Assembly (NCBI GenBank): GCA_023212695.1
Contig: JALCCG010000098.1
Location: 1 to 64,000 of the forward strand
DNA: 64,000 nt
Source: Sporisorium sorghi
Taxonomy: Eukaryota; Basidiomycota; Ustilaginomycetes; Ustilaginales; Ustilaginaceae
Direction: 5' to 3'
Positions 19,966-29,683 of this stretch are shown here, piece after piece. The translations under genes were made by a program, and so were the position numbers. Every line of letters begins with the position of its first letter. Position 1 is the stretch's first letter. The notes under the pieces are model-generated. The model made no database searches. It saw only the letters and a program-made list of their open reading frames with translations, and was not told the origin of the DNA.

Positions 19966-21480
19966 TCAAAGCATAAAGCTCAGCGGGTTCTCAAGAGCAT
20001 CCTTGAACGCCTTCATCCACTTGGCAGCAGTGGCGCCGTCCACGGTGCGGTGGTCGGCCGAGATGGTAGCCTGCATGACCATCGACTTGCGGAAGCCCTG
20101 CTCGCTCTCGGCGTCCGGAATGAGGCGCGCCTCGGTTCCTCCAATGGCGAGGATGCAGCTCTGCGGCGGGTTGATGATGGCGGTAAAGTGGGTGATGCCG
20201 AACATGCCCATGTTGGAGATGGTGAACGAACCGCCCTGGTACTCCTGCGGGGCGAGCTTGCCGGCGCGCGCCTTGGCAGCCAGCTGCTTGGTCGCAGCCG
20301 AGATGGTGGCGAGACCCGAACCGCCGACATCCTTGACGATGGGAGTGATGAGACCCGTGGGCGTCGACACGGCGATCGAGATATCAGCCTTGTTGTGCTG
20401 GCGGATAAAGTCACCGTACCAGGCCGAGTTGACCTCGGGCACCTCCTTGAGCGCAACACCCGCAGCCTTGGTGATGAAGTCGCCCACGCTGAGCTTGGCC
20501 GCCTTGGCCTTCTCGACGTCCTTGCCGGCCTTCTCGGCGGCGGCCTTGTTGAACACCTCGCGCAGCTTGAGCACCTTGTCCATCTCGACGTCGATGCTGA
20601 CGTAGTAGTGGGGGACGGTAGATTTGGATTCGGTGAGACGCGCGGCGATGGTGCGGCGCATGTTGGAGACGGGGATGTCGGTGTAGTCGCCCTCGCTCGA
20701 GGCGGGCGGCGCAGGCGCCGATTTGGCGGGAGCAGACGAAGCGGCCTTGGAGGGAGCAGGAGCGGCAGACTCGGCGGCGGCAGCAGCAGCAGCCTCGGGC
20801 TTGTAGTTTTCGACGTCGGCCTTGATGATGCGGCCCTCAGGACCGGTACCCTTGATCTTGTTGAGGGCGATACCCTTGTCCTGTGCCAACCTGCGGGCGA
20901 CGGGGGTAGCAAAGATGCGGTCACCGGAGCTCTGCGATCCGAACGAAGAGCCAGAGGAGCTGCTGGACGACGACGACGACTCGGCGGGGGCGGACTCCTG
21001 CTTCTTGGGCTCTTCAGCAGGCTTGGACTCCTCCTTGGGCTCCTCAGCGGCAGCGGGCTTGGCGTCACCACCCTCGGAAGCAGCCTTGTCGGCAAAGGCA
21101 TCGGCACCCGAGAGATCGTCGCCCTCCTCGGCCATGATGGCGATGAGTGAGTTGACCTGAACAGCCTTGGAACCGTCGCCGACGAGGATCTTGGCGAGGA
21201 CGCCGTCGTCCTGGGCCTCGACATCCATGGTGGCCTTGTCGGTCTCGATCTCGAGCAAAACGTCACCGGCGGAGAAAGCCTCACCGGGCTTCTTCTTCCA
21301 AGCGGCGATACCACCCTCGGTCATGGTGGGCGACATGGCGGGCATGTTGAACTTGGAGAACTCGAGCGCACGTCGCGACGAGTGGAAGGAACGTTGCGAG
21401 AGCGTCGTCGACGACGAGGTCGAGGCGGCGGAGACCGCCTTGTGAAGGCCAGATCGCTGAAGAGCACGGAGGGCCTGCAT
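19966..21480 (-). CDS. LAT1: Dihydrolipoyllysine acetyltransferase, pyruvate dehydrogenase E2
   Basis: Core E2 of the mitochondrial pyruvate dehydrogenase complex; it transfers acetyl groups from lipoyl-lysine to CoA. 504 residues, single exon. Residues 1-38 form a basic Ser-rich presequence. The lipoyl domain follows (about 40-120), with the lipoylated Lys at residue 82 in EIETDKATMDVE. A Ser/Ala/Lys/Glu-rich linker leads to the E1/E3-binding domain (about 187-228, FATPVARRLAQDKGI and GTGPEGRIIKADV). A second Ala/Pro linker precedes the catalytic domain (about 270-504). The active-site motif is H477-R-T-V-D481-G, and SFTISNMGMFGI is typical of the family. Domain order matches yeast Lat1. A tetranucleotide repeat and a T run lie in the region upstream of the start. 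Confidence 0.96.
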   Translation of the reverse strand: MQALRALQRSGLHKAVSAASTSSSTTLSQRSFHSSRRALEFSKFNMPAMSPTMTEGGIAAWKKKPGEAFSAGDVLLEIETDKATMDVEAQDDGVLAKILVGDGSKAVQVNSLIAIMAEEGDDLSGADAFADKAASEGGDAKPAAAEEPKEESKPAEEPKKQESAPAESSSSSSSSSGSSFGSQSSGDRIFATPVARRLAQDKGIALNKIKGTGPEGRIIKADVENYKPEAAAAAAAESAAPAPSKAASSAPAKSAPAPPASSEGDYTDIPVSNMRRTIAARLTESKSTVPHYYVSIDVEMDKVLKLREVFNKAAAEKAGKDVEKAKAAKLSVGDFITKAAGVALKEVPEVNSAWYGDFIRQHNKADISIAVSTPTGLITPIVKDVGGSGLATISAATKQLAAKARAGKLAPQEYQGGSFTISNMGMFGITHFTAIINPPQSCILAIGGTEARLIPDAESEQGFRKSMVMQATISADHRTVDGATAAKWMKAFKDALENPLSFML

Positions 21481-21646
21481 GTTTCAAAGCTGGTGTAGGC
21501 TGACTGACGCCGTCGACAGGAAGTGGATGGTGGAGAATGGAGAGAAGCAGAAGAAGCTGTTGCTGACGACGAGAGAACACGCACGCACACACACACACAC
21601 GCGAAGAAGATCAAAAAGGCACACAGCGCGGGAGAAGAAGCGGTCA

Positions 21647-21689
<43 letters not shown>

Positions 21690-22696
21690 TTTGCGAAAAG
21701 AAGAAAACTGCAGGGCCCTTTTTTGTTTTTTTTTTTTTTTTTCCCTCCAAGTGTTGCGTTGGGGAGGCCCGTTGGATTTTCTCTTGGTTATTTTTATTTT
21801 TCTTTATTTTGATCCGGTGGTTGGTCAATTGGGCTCAGACAGAAAGCCAGCCTCAGCAGAGCCACGCGAGGCCACAACGTAGACATCGACTCGGACGTGC
21901 GGTAAGAGTCGGAAGAGCGCATCCGATCAAAAGCGACCAGCACTCGAGATCGCACGTAGACTCTGCAAAGGAAAGGTGATTTGTAACGAGTGGTGTGGGT
22001 GTGACTGCAAAGAGAGTGTTTGAAGAATTTCGCCGCGGAAGGGCCGAATTTTCTATCGATAAGGCGAAAAGAGCATTTTAATCCTGGAGACCACGTCGGT
22101 CAAATTGCGGTCTCGGCGCAAGACTCACTGGCCCGTCAAAGCCAGTTCCCAACATTTCCGAACCCGTTGCAGGACCGTCCCCTCCGTAATGGTGGTGTTA
22201 GGTTCGGATGTACCTTGTTGTTGATCGTCGTGCCCCTGTGCCTTTGCTCAGAGCCAATGATGCTAGCCGTCGCAGCTTGAAGATCATCTCCCTTCATCTG
22301 CGGAGACGAGAATGTGGAGAAATGCGGGTCTGAGCGAGAGCTGAGCGAGAGCTGAGCGGCAGGGCCTTCGGAAGTCTCCGAGGGGCTCTCTTCTCATGTC
22401 ACAACGCCATCTCATGCCTGTCAACGTCCATCACACAGCACACACTCAGCTCACGACTCGAGAGGCATCTCTGTCTCCGACACTGATTCTGACGGAAAGA
22501 CCCCCCGTCTGTCTTCCATGGCCTTGAAGGGGTCTACTTGCGGCTCTTCTCTGACTTGCACCATCCCTTGCAGCAGCCTCCATCTTTCCCAGCCGACCAC
22601 ACAGACCAAGACACAAACAGATCTTCGACAGCTTATGACATTTCTAGACTTTGTTACTTTTTGTTCGCGCACGAGCACGTCCACTACTCTTGCCTT
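21481..22696. other. LAT1 upstream region and AAT 3' region
   Basis: 1,216 bases between the LAT1 start and the 3' end of the aspartate aminotransferase gene, both on the minus strand. It contains a short CA run at about 21588, the AGCC repeat and a T run. No coding region is supported. Confidence 0.6.
21647..21689. repeat. (AGCC)n tetranucleotide repeat upstream of LAT1
   Basis: About ten perfect AGCC units, 165-210 bases before the LAT1 ATG, so in its leader or promoter. A T run with a single G follows at 21719-21742. Confidence 0.92.
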
Positions 22697-23995
22697 TCAG
22701 CTCGTCACCTTGTGCAGCGACTCGGCGAGGTGCTTGACGTTCTGGTTGGTGATGCCCGCTACCGAGATACGCCCGTCACCGGTGAGGTAGACGTGGTGCT
22801 CGTTGACCAGCTTGGCCACCTGCTCGGGCGAGATGCCGAGGAAAGCAAACATGCCGATCTGGTTGGTGATGTGGTCCCAGTTGAGCTTCGAGTTGAGGTC
22901 CTGCACCAGCAGGTCCTTGAGCGTCGAGCGCATGCCGTTGATGCGGTCAGCCATGCCCTTGACCTCGCCCAGCCACTGCTGGTACAGCTGCTGGTCCGCC
23001 AGGATGGTGCCGGCGATCTTGGCGCCGTGCATGGGAGGGTTCGAGTACAGCGGTCGGACGATGATCTTGATCTGGCTGTCGACGCGCGCACGCTCCTCAG
23101 GGTCGGCGGTGACGACGGAGAAGGCGCCCACTCGCTCACCGTAGAGACCCATGTTCTTGGCAAAAGACTGCGAGAGCGCAATCTGGTGGCCCTCGGCGAC
23201 AAAGTGGCGCACGGCAAACGCGTCCTTGTCCGTGTCACCGCTGGCAAAGCCCTGGTAGGCCATGTCGAAGAAGGGGAAGTGACCCTTCTCCTTGACCACG
23301 TTGCTCAGCTCCTTCCACTGCTCCACCGTAGGGTCGACACCCGTAGGGTTGTGCGCGCAGGCGTGCAGCAACACGATCGAACCGGCAGGCGCCGCCTTGA
23401 TGTCCTCGACCATGCCCTTAAAGTCGAGACCGACCGTGTTCTTGTCGTAGTAGCGGTACTGCTTGACCTCGAGGCCGCTGTCGCGGAAGATGGGCGTGTG
23501 GTTGCCCCACGACGGAGTGGGCAGGTAGATGGTCTTGGCACCCGGGTAGTGGCGCTGCAGGAAGGCACCGCCGATGCGAAGCGCGCCAGTACCCGAGATG
23601 GACTGCGTGATGGCGATGCGGTCCTCCTTGATGGGGGCGCTGTCCTTGCCGTAAGCGAGCACGGCGGCGTTCTTGGTGAAATCGGCAAGACCGGTGATGG
23701 GAAGGTACTCCTTGTCGCCCTTGGCGGCGATGACCAGCTCCTCGGCCTTGCGCACCGAGGGGAGCACGTAGGGCTTGCCGTTCTCGTCACGGTAGGCGCC
23801 AACGCCCAGGTTGATCTTGCGTGGATCCTGGTCGCGCTTGAAGGCTTCAGTGACACCGAGAATGGCGTCGGGAGGACCAGACTTGACGTTGGCCCAAGTG
23901 CTTTGGAACTGACGTGCGGCAGGCAGCGACAGAGCGCCGAGGCGCGGAGCTTGCGAGGCACGAACAGCCGTTCGGATGGTAGCGGGGGCGAGCAT
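22697..23995 (-). CDS. Aspartate aminotransferase, mitochondrial
   Basis: PLP enzyme interconverting aspartate and 2-oxoglutarate with oxaloacetate and glutamate; part of the malate-aspartate shuttle. The ATG at 23995 gives 432 residues. The open frame continues upstream to 24526, but that extension is low-complexity and resembles promoter sequence. The N-terminus ([20 protein letters not shown]) is an acid-free Arg/Ala/Ser presequence, and the mature-type start is [17 protein letters not shown]. The PLP Lys is residue 280 in [16 protein letters not shown]. Also visible are [20 protein letters not shown], the Asn-Pro-Thr of [12 protein letters not shown] and the substrate-binding Arg region near the C-terminus (GRISVAGI). 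Length and motifs match fungal and animal class I mitochondrial enzymes. Single exon. Confidence 0.95.
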   Translation of the reverse strand: MLAPATIRTAVRASQAPRLGALSLPAARQFQSTWANVKSGPPDAILGVTEAFKRDQDPRKINLGVGAYRDENGKPYVLPSVRKAEELVIAAKGDKEYLPITGLADFTKNAAVLAYGKDSAPIKEDRIAITQSISGTGALRIGGAFLQRHYPGAKTIYLPTPSWGNHTPIFRDSGLEVKQYRYYDKNTVGLDFKGMVEDIKAAPAGSIVLLHACAHNPTGVDPTVEQWKELSNVVKEKGHFPFFDMAYQGFASGDTDKDAFAVRHFVAEGHQIALSQSFAKNMGLYGERVGAFSVVTADPEERARVDSQIKIIVRPLYSNPPMHGAKIAGTILADQQLYQQWLGEVKGMADRINGMRSTLKDLLVQDLNSKLNWDHITNQIGMFAFLGISPEQVAKLVNEHHVYLTGDGRISVAGITNQNVKHLAESLHKVTS

Positions 23996-24633
23996 CTTTG
24001 TTGCGACTGAGGTGAGAGGAAGAGAGGAAGATGGTGGTTTGAGAACAGCCAAGCTTGCGTCGATGAAAAGGTGATTTAGCGTGCGACTGCGTTTGGTGGT
24101 GGCACCTTGCCCGAAGAAAGATCGCCGCTGAGAAGAATCACCACCTGAAACGGCAACGGATGCGAGCGGCGGCCGCTTAGCGCATTCACTGAGAATCTCA
24201 GTTGTCCAGAATTGGCTTTTGCGCGGGGGGAGCCACGCAGCCCACACACGCAGAGCACGCAGAGTACAAGCACAAGCAGTCGCACAGCCGGACCGACCCG
24301 CCTTGTCCTGCCCTTTCTCTTTTTTTTTTTCCTCCTCTCTCTGACTCAACCTCGTGAAAACTCGGAAATCTCGTTTCGAGATCTCCCGAGCTAACAAAAA
24401 AATCGCAGAAATGAAAGTTTCAACGGCGTAACAATTTTCACTCAAAAAACGAGGTTTGGCTCGGAAGACGGCTCTGGAAGTGGAATTTTTTTTTTTTTTT
24501 TTTTTTGTTTTCTTCTTCTGCCGCATTTTGGAAGAAGTGCTTCAGCTTGCTGTCGAGGACCTCATCATCCGCACAACACACATCTCTTCTGCAACTCGTA
24601 TCTGGGAGTTGTCGAGGTCAAAGGGTCACGGCG
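23996..24633. promoter_or_regulatory. Divergent promoter region of the AAT and SLS1-like genes
   Basis: 638 bases between two divergent starts. It contains a T run at 24322-24331 and a run of 21 T at 24486-24506. Poly(dA:dT) tracts disfavour nucleosomes in fungi, so this probably forms part of a shared open promoter; that is inference. Confidence 0.55.
24486..24506. repeat. T21 homopolymer in a divergent promoter
   Basis: Run of 21 T, 130 bases before the ATG of the SLS1-like gene. Confidence 0.9.
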
Positions 24634-27285
24634 ATGGCGACACGGATATGCGTCAAACGTGCACACCAGCTAGTCGCTTCGGTACTGGGCAACGGCGTCG
24701 GTCCCTCTCGCTTGCCAGGAGCCTCGGTGTGCCGTTGCCAATCGCACGCAGCTGCTCAACACGTCGCATATCTAGCACCACGCAACTTCAGCACCTCTGC
24801 ATACCCTAGCAATGAGGCTACATTGCCGCAAGACGCGGAATCGCAGACCACCCCCTCGAAAAAGAACAACAACATCGGACTCCTCGCCGGCGAAGACGCC
24901 AACGCCGAACCCACGCTCGAGCACCTCGATTCGCTCAAGCCGCGAGCCAGGCGCCAATCCACCCATCAGCGCTCCAGACGTAGCGACGTCAACCCGTTCG
25001 CCAAAGCTCCCAGCAGCAGTAACAGCGCCGAAGACAAGCTGTGGGAGCGCACCCGCGCGCGCCTCACCTCCTCCTTCACCCGGGACCAACTTGCAACGCT
25101 CGCCAAAGCAGCGCGGCTTCCGGGCAGCTACTCACGCACGGTAAGGAAGGACGACATTGTTCGTCGGATCATGGTGCATCGGTTTGGCATGGCTGATGCG
25201 AGAGAGAGGGCGGATCGGGAGAAGCGGGAGGAGCTGGAGAAGAGGACGGTTCATGCTGGGTTCCGGCCTGCTGAGCTGTATCTGCTGCTGGCGAGGGGGT
25301 CGGGGAGGGTGAGGCAGGAGGCGGGGAAGGCGCAGGTGGCGATCTTGGCGCAGGCGCCGGCGAGGGAGAAGGGGCAGCATGGCGGGTCCAGTGACAAGCT
25401 CGGGTTCTGGATCAGAGGTAAAGATCAGGGCATCGCACGCATGACCCAGTGGGTGCAGCAGTTCAAGCAATCCATCCAGACCAAGGAGGAGGAGGTCGTG
25501 CTCTCCGCCGATTCCCGCGATACCGAGTCCTCCGACACCGCCGGCGTCACCGAAGTGCTGCCCGCCGAGCTAGTGCGTCTCATCTCGCAGCTCTCGCGCT
25601 GCTTCATGGAAGCCAGCCCGATCCAGCACGGCAAGGTCACCCTCTCGCTCGCATACCTCGACGAACGCGATGCGCAAAAGGCCCTCCTCCTCCTGCGCCA
25701 GTACCACGCCGAAAGCGCCCGTGCCATGCACCGCCTTGGCACAGCAGCCTACCGCGACACTGTCGACGCCACGACGCGCCGGTGCTCGATGCTGCCGTTT
25801 GTGCCCAACGAGCCGACACCGTGGATCAAGCAGGCCGATGATCTGCTGTACGGCGCACACTCGGACGTCGAGTTCCGCGTGTCGCACGTGCCGGATCTGA
25901 ATGCGTTTTCGTACCTCTCGACGGCCAAGTTGCCGACGATGAAGCTGCAGGCGTGGACGCATCAGGGCGAGGTGGAGTTTGCGGAGCCGTTCCGCGCTCT
26001 GCTCGACTCGGCCGTCGCTGCGGCTTCGACTGGTGTTTCGACGGCAGAGCAGGCGGGAGAGGTGGAGTGCAGCGCCGAGCTCGGCCACGTCCTGTTCAGC
26101 TCGGGCGGCCTCACTCTCGCCGACGAAGGGCTGAGCGAAGAAGAGATGCTCGAGCGTTTGCAGGATCCGCTCGCGGCTCCTCTGCCTGGCATGTGGCCTG
26201 TCGAAAACGCCCTCGACTGGGCTCGAAAGTTCCGCGCGCAGTTTGGTCGTGAAGCCTCGCGCTTCGTCCCCGCTACCCTGTTCCGATCGCAAAAGAACAT
26301 CTCGCTCGATATCTGGCTCGAACGACAGGGATACACCCTCGTCGGCCAGGGAACGACCGAGGCGGCTTTGGAGCAGGTGGTGCTCGTCTACCAGCCTGCA
26401 GAGACGGGATACTTGGGACAGGGGAGCAAGCTCGAGATCGTGGTGACGCGGCACCGGAGCGAGGCTGATGTGGCTGAGGGCGCCAAAGGAGGATGGACAA
26501 TCCAGCAGGCGAGATGGGTGTCGGAGGCGCAGGGTGACATGATGGTTCCCGAAAAGGGCGCGGATCTGCGGCTCAGTGCGAAGACTGTCGTCCCGGTCGA
26601 AGCTGCAGCGCTGGCTGCGCTCGAGAGGGAACTGGCGTCGTACCTCAGCTCGGCACCCGCTGTTGCTGCCAAGGCGATGACGCAGGCTGTCGAGGCCGAA
26701 GCCGCAGAGGAAGGCGAAGAAGCAGCGGCGGAAGACGGCGAGACGGAGGTTGTAGAACGCTCACCAACGCCGGCGAAGAGAGCGACGAGCCTGGCGACGC
26801 ATGCAGGTGCTCTGCCGCCGTCCGTGTTGGAGATCGAGTCGGTGGGCAAGGTGGCACTGGAGAGCGCGACGCGGTCGACGGTGCAGACGTACGTCCAGCG
26901 CAATGCTGCTGTTCGTTCTCCATCAACTCCTGCTGCTGACCCTCCAGCTTCGACTCCCGACTTGGACGCCGAAGCCGCCTCTGCGACTCCACTCAACACG
27001 GCCGAGCAAGCATCAGACGCGGAAGCCGTCCCAACGACGCCCATCACCACCGCCGAGGCCTCCGAAACAGCCCCGATCACCGAGCCCGTCACACCGGAGG
27101 AACCCAGCGCGAGCCCGTCGCCCGTGCTCATCCGCGAGATCTCGCAAGATCTCGTCACCAAAAACACGTCCGAGTCGCTGCGCATCAACTGGCGTCTCTC
27201 GTCTTCGCAACCGGCGCCGCAGTGGTCCGCGGTGGTCGAGCCCATCTCTGCGCTGCTCGATCGACACGATGCCTCGATTCGCTGA
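24634..27285 (+). CDS. Probable mitochondrial Sls1-like protein
   Basis: 883 residues from the first in-frame ATG at 24634; upstream extension of the frame has no ATG. The N-terminus (MATRICVKRAHQLVASVLGN, then RNFSTSAYPS) looks like a mitochondrial presequence. A block near residues 130-190 (RLTSSFTRDQLATLAKAARL, then KDDIVRRIMVHRFGMA) resembles the N-terminal helical domain of Sls1, a fungal inner-membrane protein that couples mitochondrial gene expression to translation. The middle region (about 250-670) is a long, moderately conserved-looking domain. Residues 680-840 are Ala/Glu/Thr/Pro-rich and disordered. The C-terminus (SLRINWRLSSSQPAPQWSAV) is consistent with the Sls1 C-terminal segment. 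I rely on overall pattern, so the family call is moderate. It converges on ATM1 with only 79 bases between stop codons. Confidence 0.6.
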   Translation: MATRICVKRAHQLVASVLGNGVGPSRLPGASVCRCQSHAAAQHVAYLAPRNFSTSAYPSNEATLPQDAESQTTPSKKNNNIGLLAGEDANAEPTLEHLDSLKPRARRQSTHQRSRRSDVNPFAKAPSSSNSAEDKLWERTRARLTSSFTRDQLATLAKAARLPGSYSRTVRKDDIVRRIMVHRFGMADARERADREKREELEKRTVHAGFRPAELYLLLARGSGRVRQEAGKAQVAILAQAPAREKGQHGGSSDKLGFWIRGKDQGIARMTQWVQQFKQSIQTKEEEVVLSADSRDTESSDTAGVTEVLPAELVRLISQLSRCFMEASPIQHGKVTLSLAYLDERDAQKALLLLRQYHAESARAMHRLGTAAYRDTVDATTRRCSMLPFVPNEPTPWIKQADDLLYGAHSDVEFRVSHVPDLNAFSYLSTAKLPTMKLQAWTHQGEVEFAEPFRALLDSAVAAASTGVSTAEQAGEVECSAELGHVLFSSGGLTLADEGLSEEEMLERLQDPLAAPLPGMWPVENALDWARKFRAQFGREASRFVPATLFRSQKNISLDIWLERQGYTLVGQGTTEAALEQVVLVYQPAETGYLGQGSKLEIVVTRHRSEADVAEGAKGGWTIQQARWVSEAQGDMMVPEKGADLRLSAKTVVPVEAAALAALERELASYLSSAPAVAAKAMTQAVEAEAAEEGEEAAAEDGETEVVERSPTPAKRATSLATHAGALPPSVLEIESVGKVALESATRSTVQTYVQRNAAVRSPSTPAADPPASTPDLDAEAASATPLNTAEQASDAEAVPTTPITTAEASETAPITEPVTPEEPSASPSPVLIREISQDLVTKNTSESLRINWRLSSSQPAPQWSAVVEPISALLDRHDASIR

Positions 27286-27364
27286 AAAACCTCAATTCTC
27301 TGTGCACTTTACACATTCCACTCAAACGCATTGCAACGACATTGACTGCTTTGCCACTTCTATT

Positions 27365-29683
27365 CTACTGCTGCTGCTGTGACGGTGCTGAATTCGACTG
27401 CTGCGTCTGGCGCTCCAGATCCTGCAAGTGCTCGTTTGCCCCCGCACCGTGTCCCACACCCACGGTCGACTGCGCCTGCCACAGGTCCCAATACAGCCCC
27501 TGCCGCTGCATGAGCTCGTCGTGCGTGCCCTTCTCACTCACCCCGCCGCCCTGCAGCACGATAATGAAGTCCGAATCCGAAATCGTGCGCAGGCGGTGCG
27601 CCACGAAGATCGCCGTCTTCCTGTCGTCGAGCAGCGTGGCGTGGATGTTGCGCATCAGCTCGGTCTCGGTGTACGAGTCGAGCGCGGACGTCGCCTCGTC
27701 GAAAAACAGGATGCTCGGGTTCTTCAACAGCAGTCGCGCCACAGCCAGGCGCTGCTTTTCGCCACCGGAGATCATGAGCCCGCGCTCGCCGACTTTGGTG
27801 CTGTACCCCTCGGGCAGGTTGCGCACGATCTGGTCCACTTTAGCAGCGCGTGCGGCGCGCTCGACGTCGGCATCGCTCGCGTCGAGGCGGCCGTAGCGGA
27901 TGTTGTGCCTGATGTCGGCGTTGAACAGCGGCGTGTCTTGTGGGACGATACCGATGTGCCTGCGGAGCGATTCGAGAGAGACGGTGGTGATGTCCTGGCC
28001 GTCGATGTAGATCTTGCCCGACTGCGGCTCGTAGAAGCGGAAGAGGAGACGGAAGATCGTGCTCTTGCCACAACCGGAGGGTCCGACGAACGCAGTCTTG
28101 TACCCCGCCGGCACGGTGAACGAGATGTTCTTGAAAATAGGCCGGTCAGGGTGGTACCCGAACGTGACGTTTTCGAACCTGATCTCCCCACCAGTCACCT
28201 TGAGCGGCGGCGCGTCCTTGTCCTCCTTCACCGCCACGTTGACGTTCTCGAGGTTGAACATGGTCTCCATATCCACCAAGCTCTGCCGCAACTCCCTGTA
28301 CACCGTACCCAGAAAATTCAACGGCAGGCTCAGCTGAAACACCAGCTGGTTCACCATCACCAGATCGCCCACCGTCATCGTCCCGTTCGTCACCCCCTGC
28401 GCCGCCAACAGCATCATGACCGTCAAGCTCGTACTGAAGATCGCATTCTGGCCCGAGTTCAACGCCGCCAGCGACGTGGCCACCTTGATCGAGCTCTTCT
28501 CGTAGTCCGCCAGCGCGTCATCGTACTTTGCAATCTCGTGTTTTTCATTGTTAAAATACTTGACGGCTTCGTAGTTGAGCAGGCTGTCGACGGACGTGGT
28601 GGCGGCGCGGTTGTCGGCGGCGTTTGCCTCTTTGCGGAAGCGCGTGCGCCAGCTGGTGGTGCGGATGGTGAACCACGCGTAGGCGGCCATGGTGATCGCG
28701 GTGACTGCGGCGAAGCTGGGCCCGCATTTGTACGAGAGAATGCCGCAGACCATCGAGATCTCGAGTGCGGTGGGGACGATGTGGAAGACGATGCTGGTGA
28801 GCAGGAAGGAGATACCCTTTGTGCCTCTGTCGATGGCTCTGGTGAGGCCGCCGGTTTGGCGCGTGAGATGCCAGCCAAGATCAAGTGCGAGCAGATGCGT
28901 GAACACTGACTGCGCCACACGCCGGATAGAGCGCTGCGCTACGTTGGCAAACACGGCATTCCTGAGCTCCGAGAACGCCGCTGCGCCGACCCTCGCAAGA
29001 CCGTACCCCAGAATCGCACTCCCCGCAACCACCCACACCGTGTTCGGATTCGTCATGTCCAGCGGCGCATTGACAACATCGTTCAACCGGTCAACAATCG
29101 CTTTAAAGAAGAACGGCACCTGCACATTGAGCAGCTTTCCGCCGATGAGCAGCGCCAGGGCCAAGACGACGCGCTGCTTGGTGCCAAAGTCGCCCTTGGG
29201 CCAAACGTACTGAATGAGCTTTTTGATGATGGCCCAGTCGACGAGACGTTGTTCCTTGGCAGTCTTTTCGCGGGCGTCGAGGTTGAGCGGGTCGTCTCCG
29301 TCCGGTTGTTTGCTGGTCTTGGCTGGAGATTTGGATGTGGTAGATGGTGGTGATGCGGACCCTGCTTCGGCAGCTGCGACGACTTTGTCGGAAGCGCTGC
29401 GTGGTGCTGCCTGTGCTTTGGCTGCATCGTTGCCGTCTTGACCTGCAGCCATGTGCTGGTAGAATCGCTGGCTCGAGCCATATTTTGAGGATGGGTTGAG
29501 AGCGGCGTCGAGATTGCTTGAACGCAGAAGAGCGCTAGTCCTATTCGAGATTGCCGCTATCGAAGCGCTCGTAAAGCCTCGTGGCTGGATTCGAGATGCA
29601 AGACTTGTGGAAGAAACGAGACCGACCGAGGGACGACGAGCGTCGATCGACTGCCAAGGGAGCCGCCGGATGGCGACCCTCAT
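27365..29683 (-). CDS. ATM1: Mitochondrial ABC transporter of the ATM1 (ABCB7) type
   Basis: Half-transporter of the inner mitochondrial membrane that exports a glutathione-linked sulfur or Fe-S precursor for cytosolic iron-sulfur assembly. 772 residues. A presequence of about 100 residues and a Ser/Lys-rich linker precede the six-helix membrane domain (about 170-470), which includes the family motif [13 protein letters not shown] and the [19 protein letters not shown] segment. The nucleotide-binding domain (about 500-740) has Walker [10 protein letters not shown] near residue 540, the Q-loop, signature [18 protein letters not shown], Walker [14 protein letters not shown] and the switch His in FVAHRLRTI. 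All key residues are intact. The Leu/Gln-rich C-terminus ends in poly-Gln encoded by CTG repeats. Convergent with the SLS1-like gene. Single exon. Confidence 0.96.
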   Translation of the reverse strand: MRVAIRRLPWQSIDARRPSVGLVSSTSLASRIQPRGFTSASIAAISNRTSALLRSSNLDAALNPSSKYGSSQRFYQHMAAGQDGNDAAKAQAAPRSASDKVVAAAEAGSASPPSTTSKSPAKTSKQPDGDDPLNLDAREKTAKEQRLVDWAIIKKLIQYVWPKGDFGTKQRVVLALALLIGGKLLNVQVPFFFKAIVDRLNDVVNAPLDMTNPNTVWVVAGSAILGYGLARVGAAAFSELRNAVFANVAQRSIRRVAQSVFTHLLALDLGWHLTRQTGGLTRAIDRGTKGISFLLTSIVFHIVPTALEISMVCGILSYKCGPSFAAVTAITMAAYAWFTIRTTSWRTRFRKEANAADNRAATTSVDSLLNYEAVKYFNNEKHEIAKYDDALADYEKSSIKVATSLAALNSGQNAIFSTSLTVMMLLAAQGVTNGTMTVGDLVMVNQLVFQLSLPLNFLGTVYRELRQSLVDMETMFNLENVNVAVKEDKDAPPLKVTGGEIRFENVTFGYHPDRPIFKNISFTVPAGYKTAFVGPSGCGKSTIFRLLFRFYEPQSGKIYIDGQDITTVSLESLRRHIGIVPQDTPLFNADIRHNIRYGRLDASDADVERAARAAKVDQIVRNLPEGYSTKVGERGLMISGGEKQRLAVARLLLKNPSILFFDEATSALDSYTETELMRNIHATLLDDRKTAIFVAHRLRTISDSDFIIVLQGGGVSEKGTHDELMQRQGLYWDLWQAQSTVGVGHGAGANEHLQDLERQTQQSNSAPSQQQQ

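Noticed and set aside
19813..21150. 445-codon plus-strand frame opposite LAT1
   Set aside because: Antisense shadow of the E2 gene. It starts with GTG and shows only Gly/Leu/Arg low complexity.
22538..24010. 490-codon plus-strand frame opposite the aspartate aminotransferase gene
   Set aside because: It is the antisense shadow of a gene with clear motifs. GC-rich codon bias keeps the opposite frame open; no domain is visible in it.
23998..24526. 177-residue N-terminal extension of the aspartate aminotransferase
   Set aside because: The extension starts in a homopolymer run and reads through promoter-like sequence; the ATG at 23995 is followed at once by a proper mitochondrial presequence.
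27428..28909. 493-codon plus-strand frame opposite ATM1
   Set aside because: Antisense shadow; its sequence is Arg/His/Val-biased with no motif, while the minus strand has all ABC-transporter motifs.
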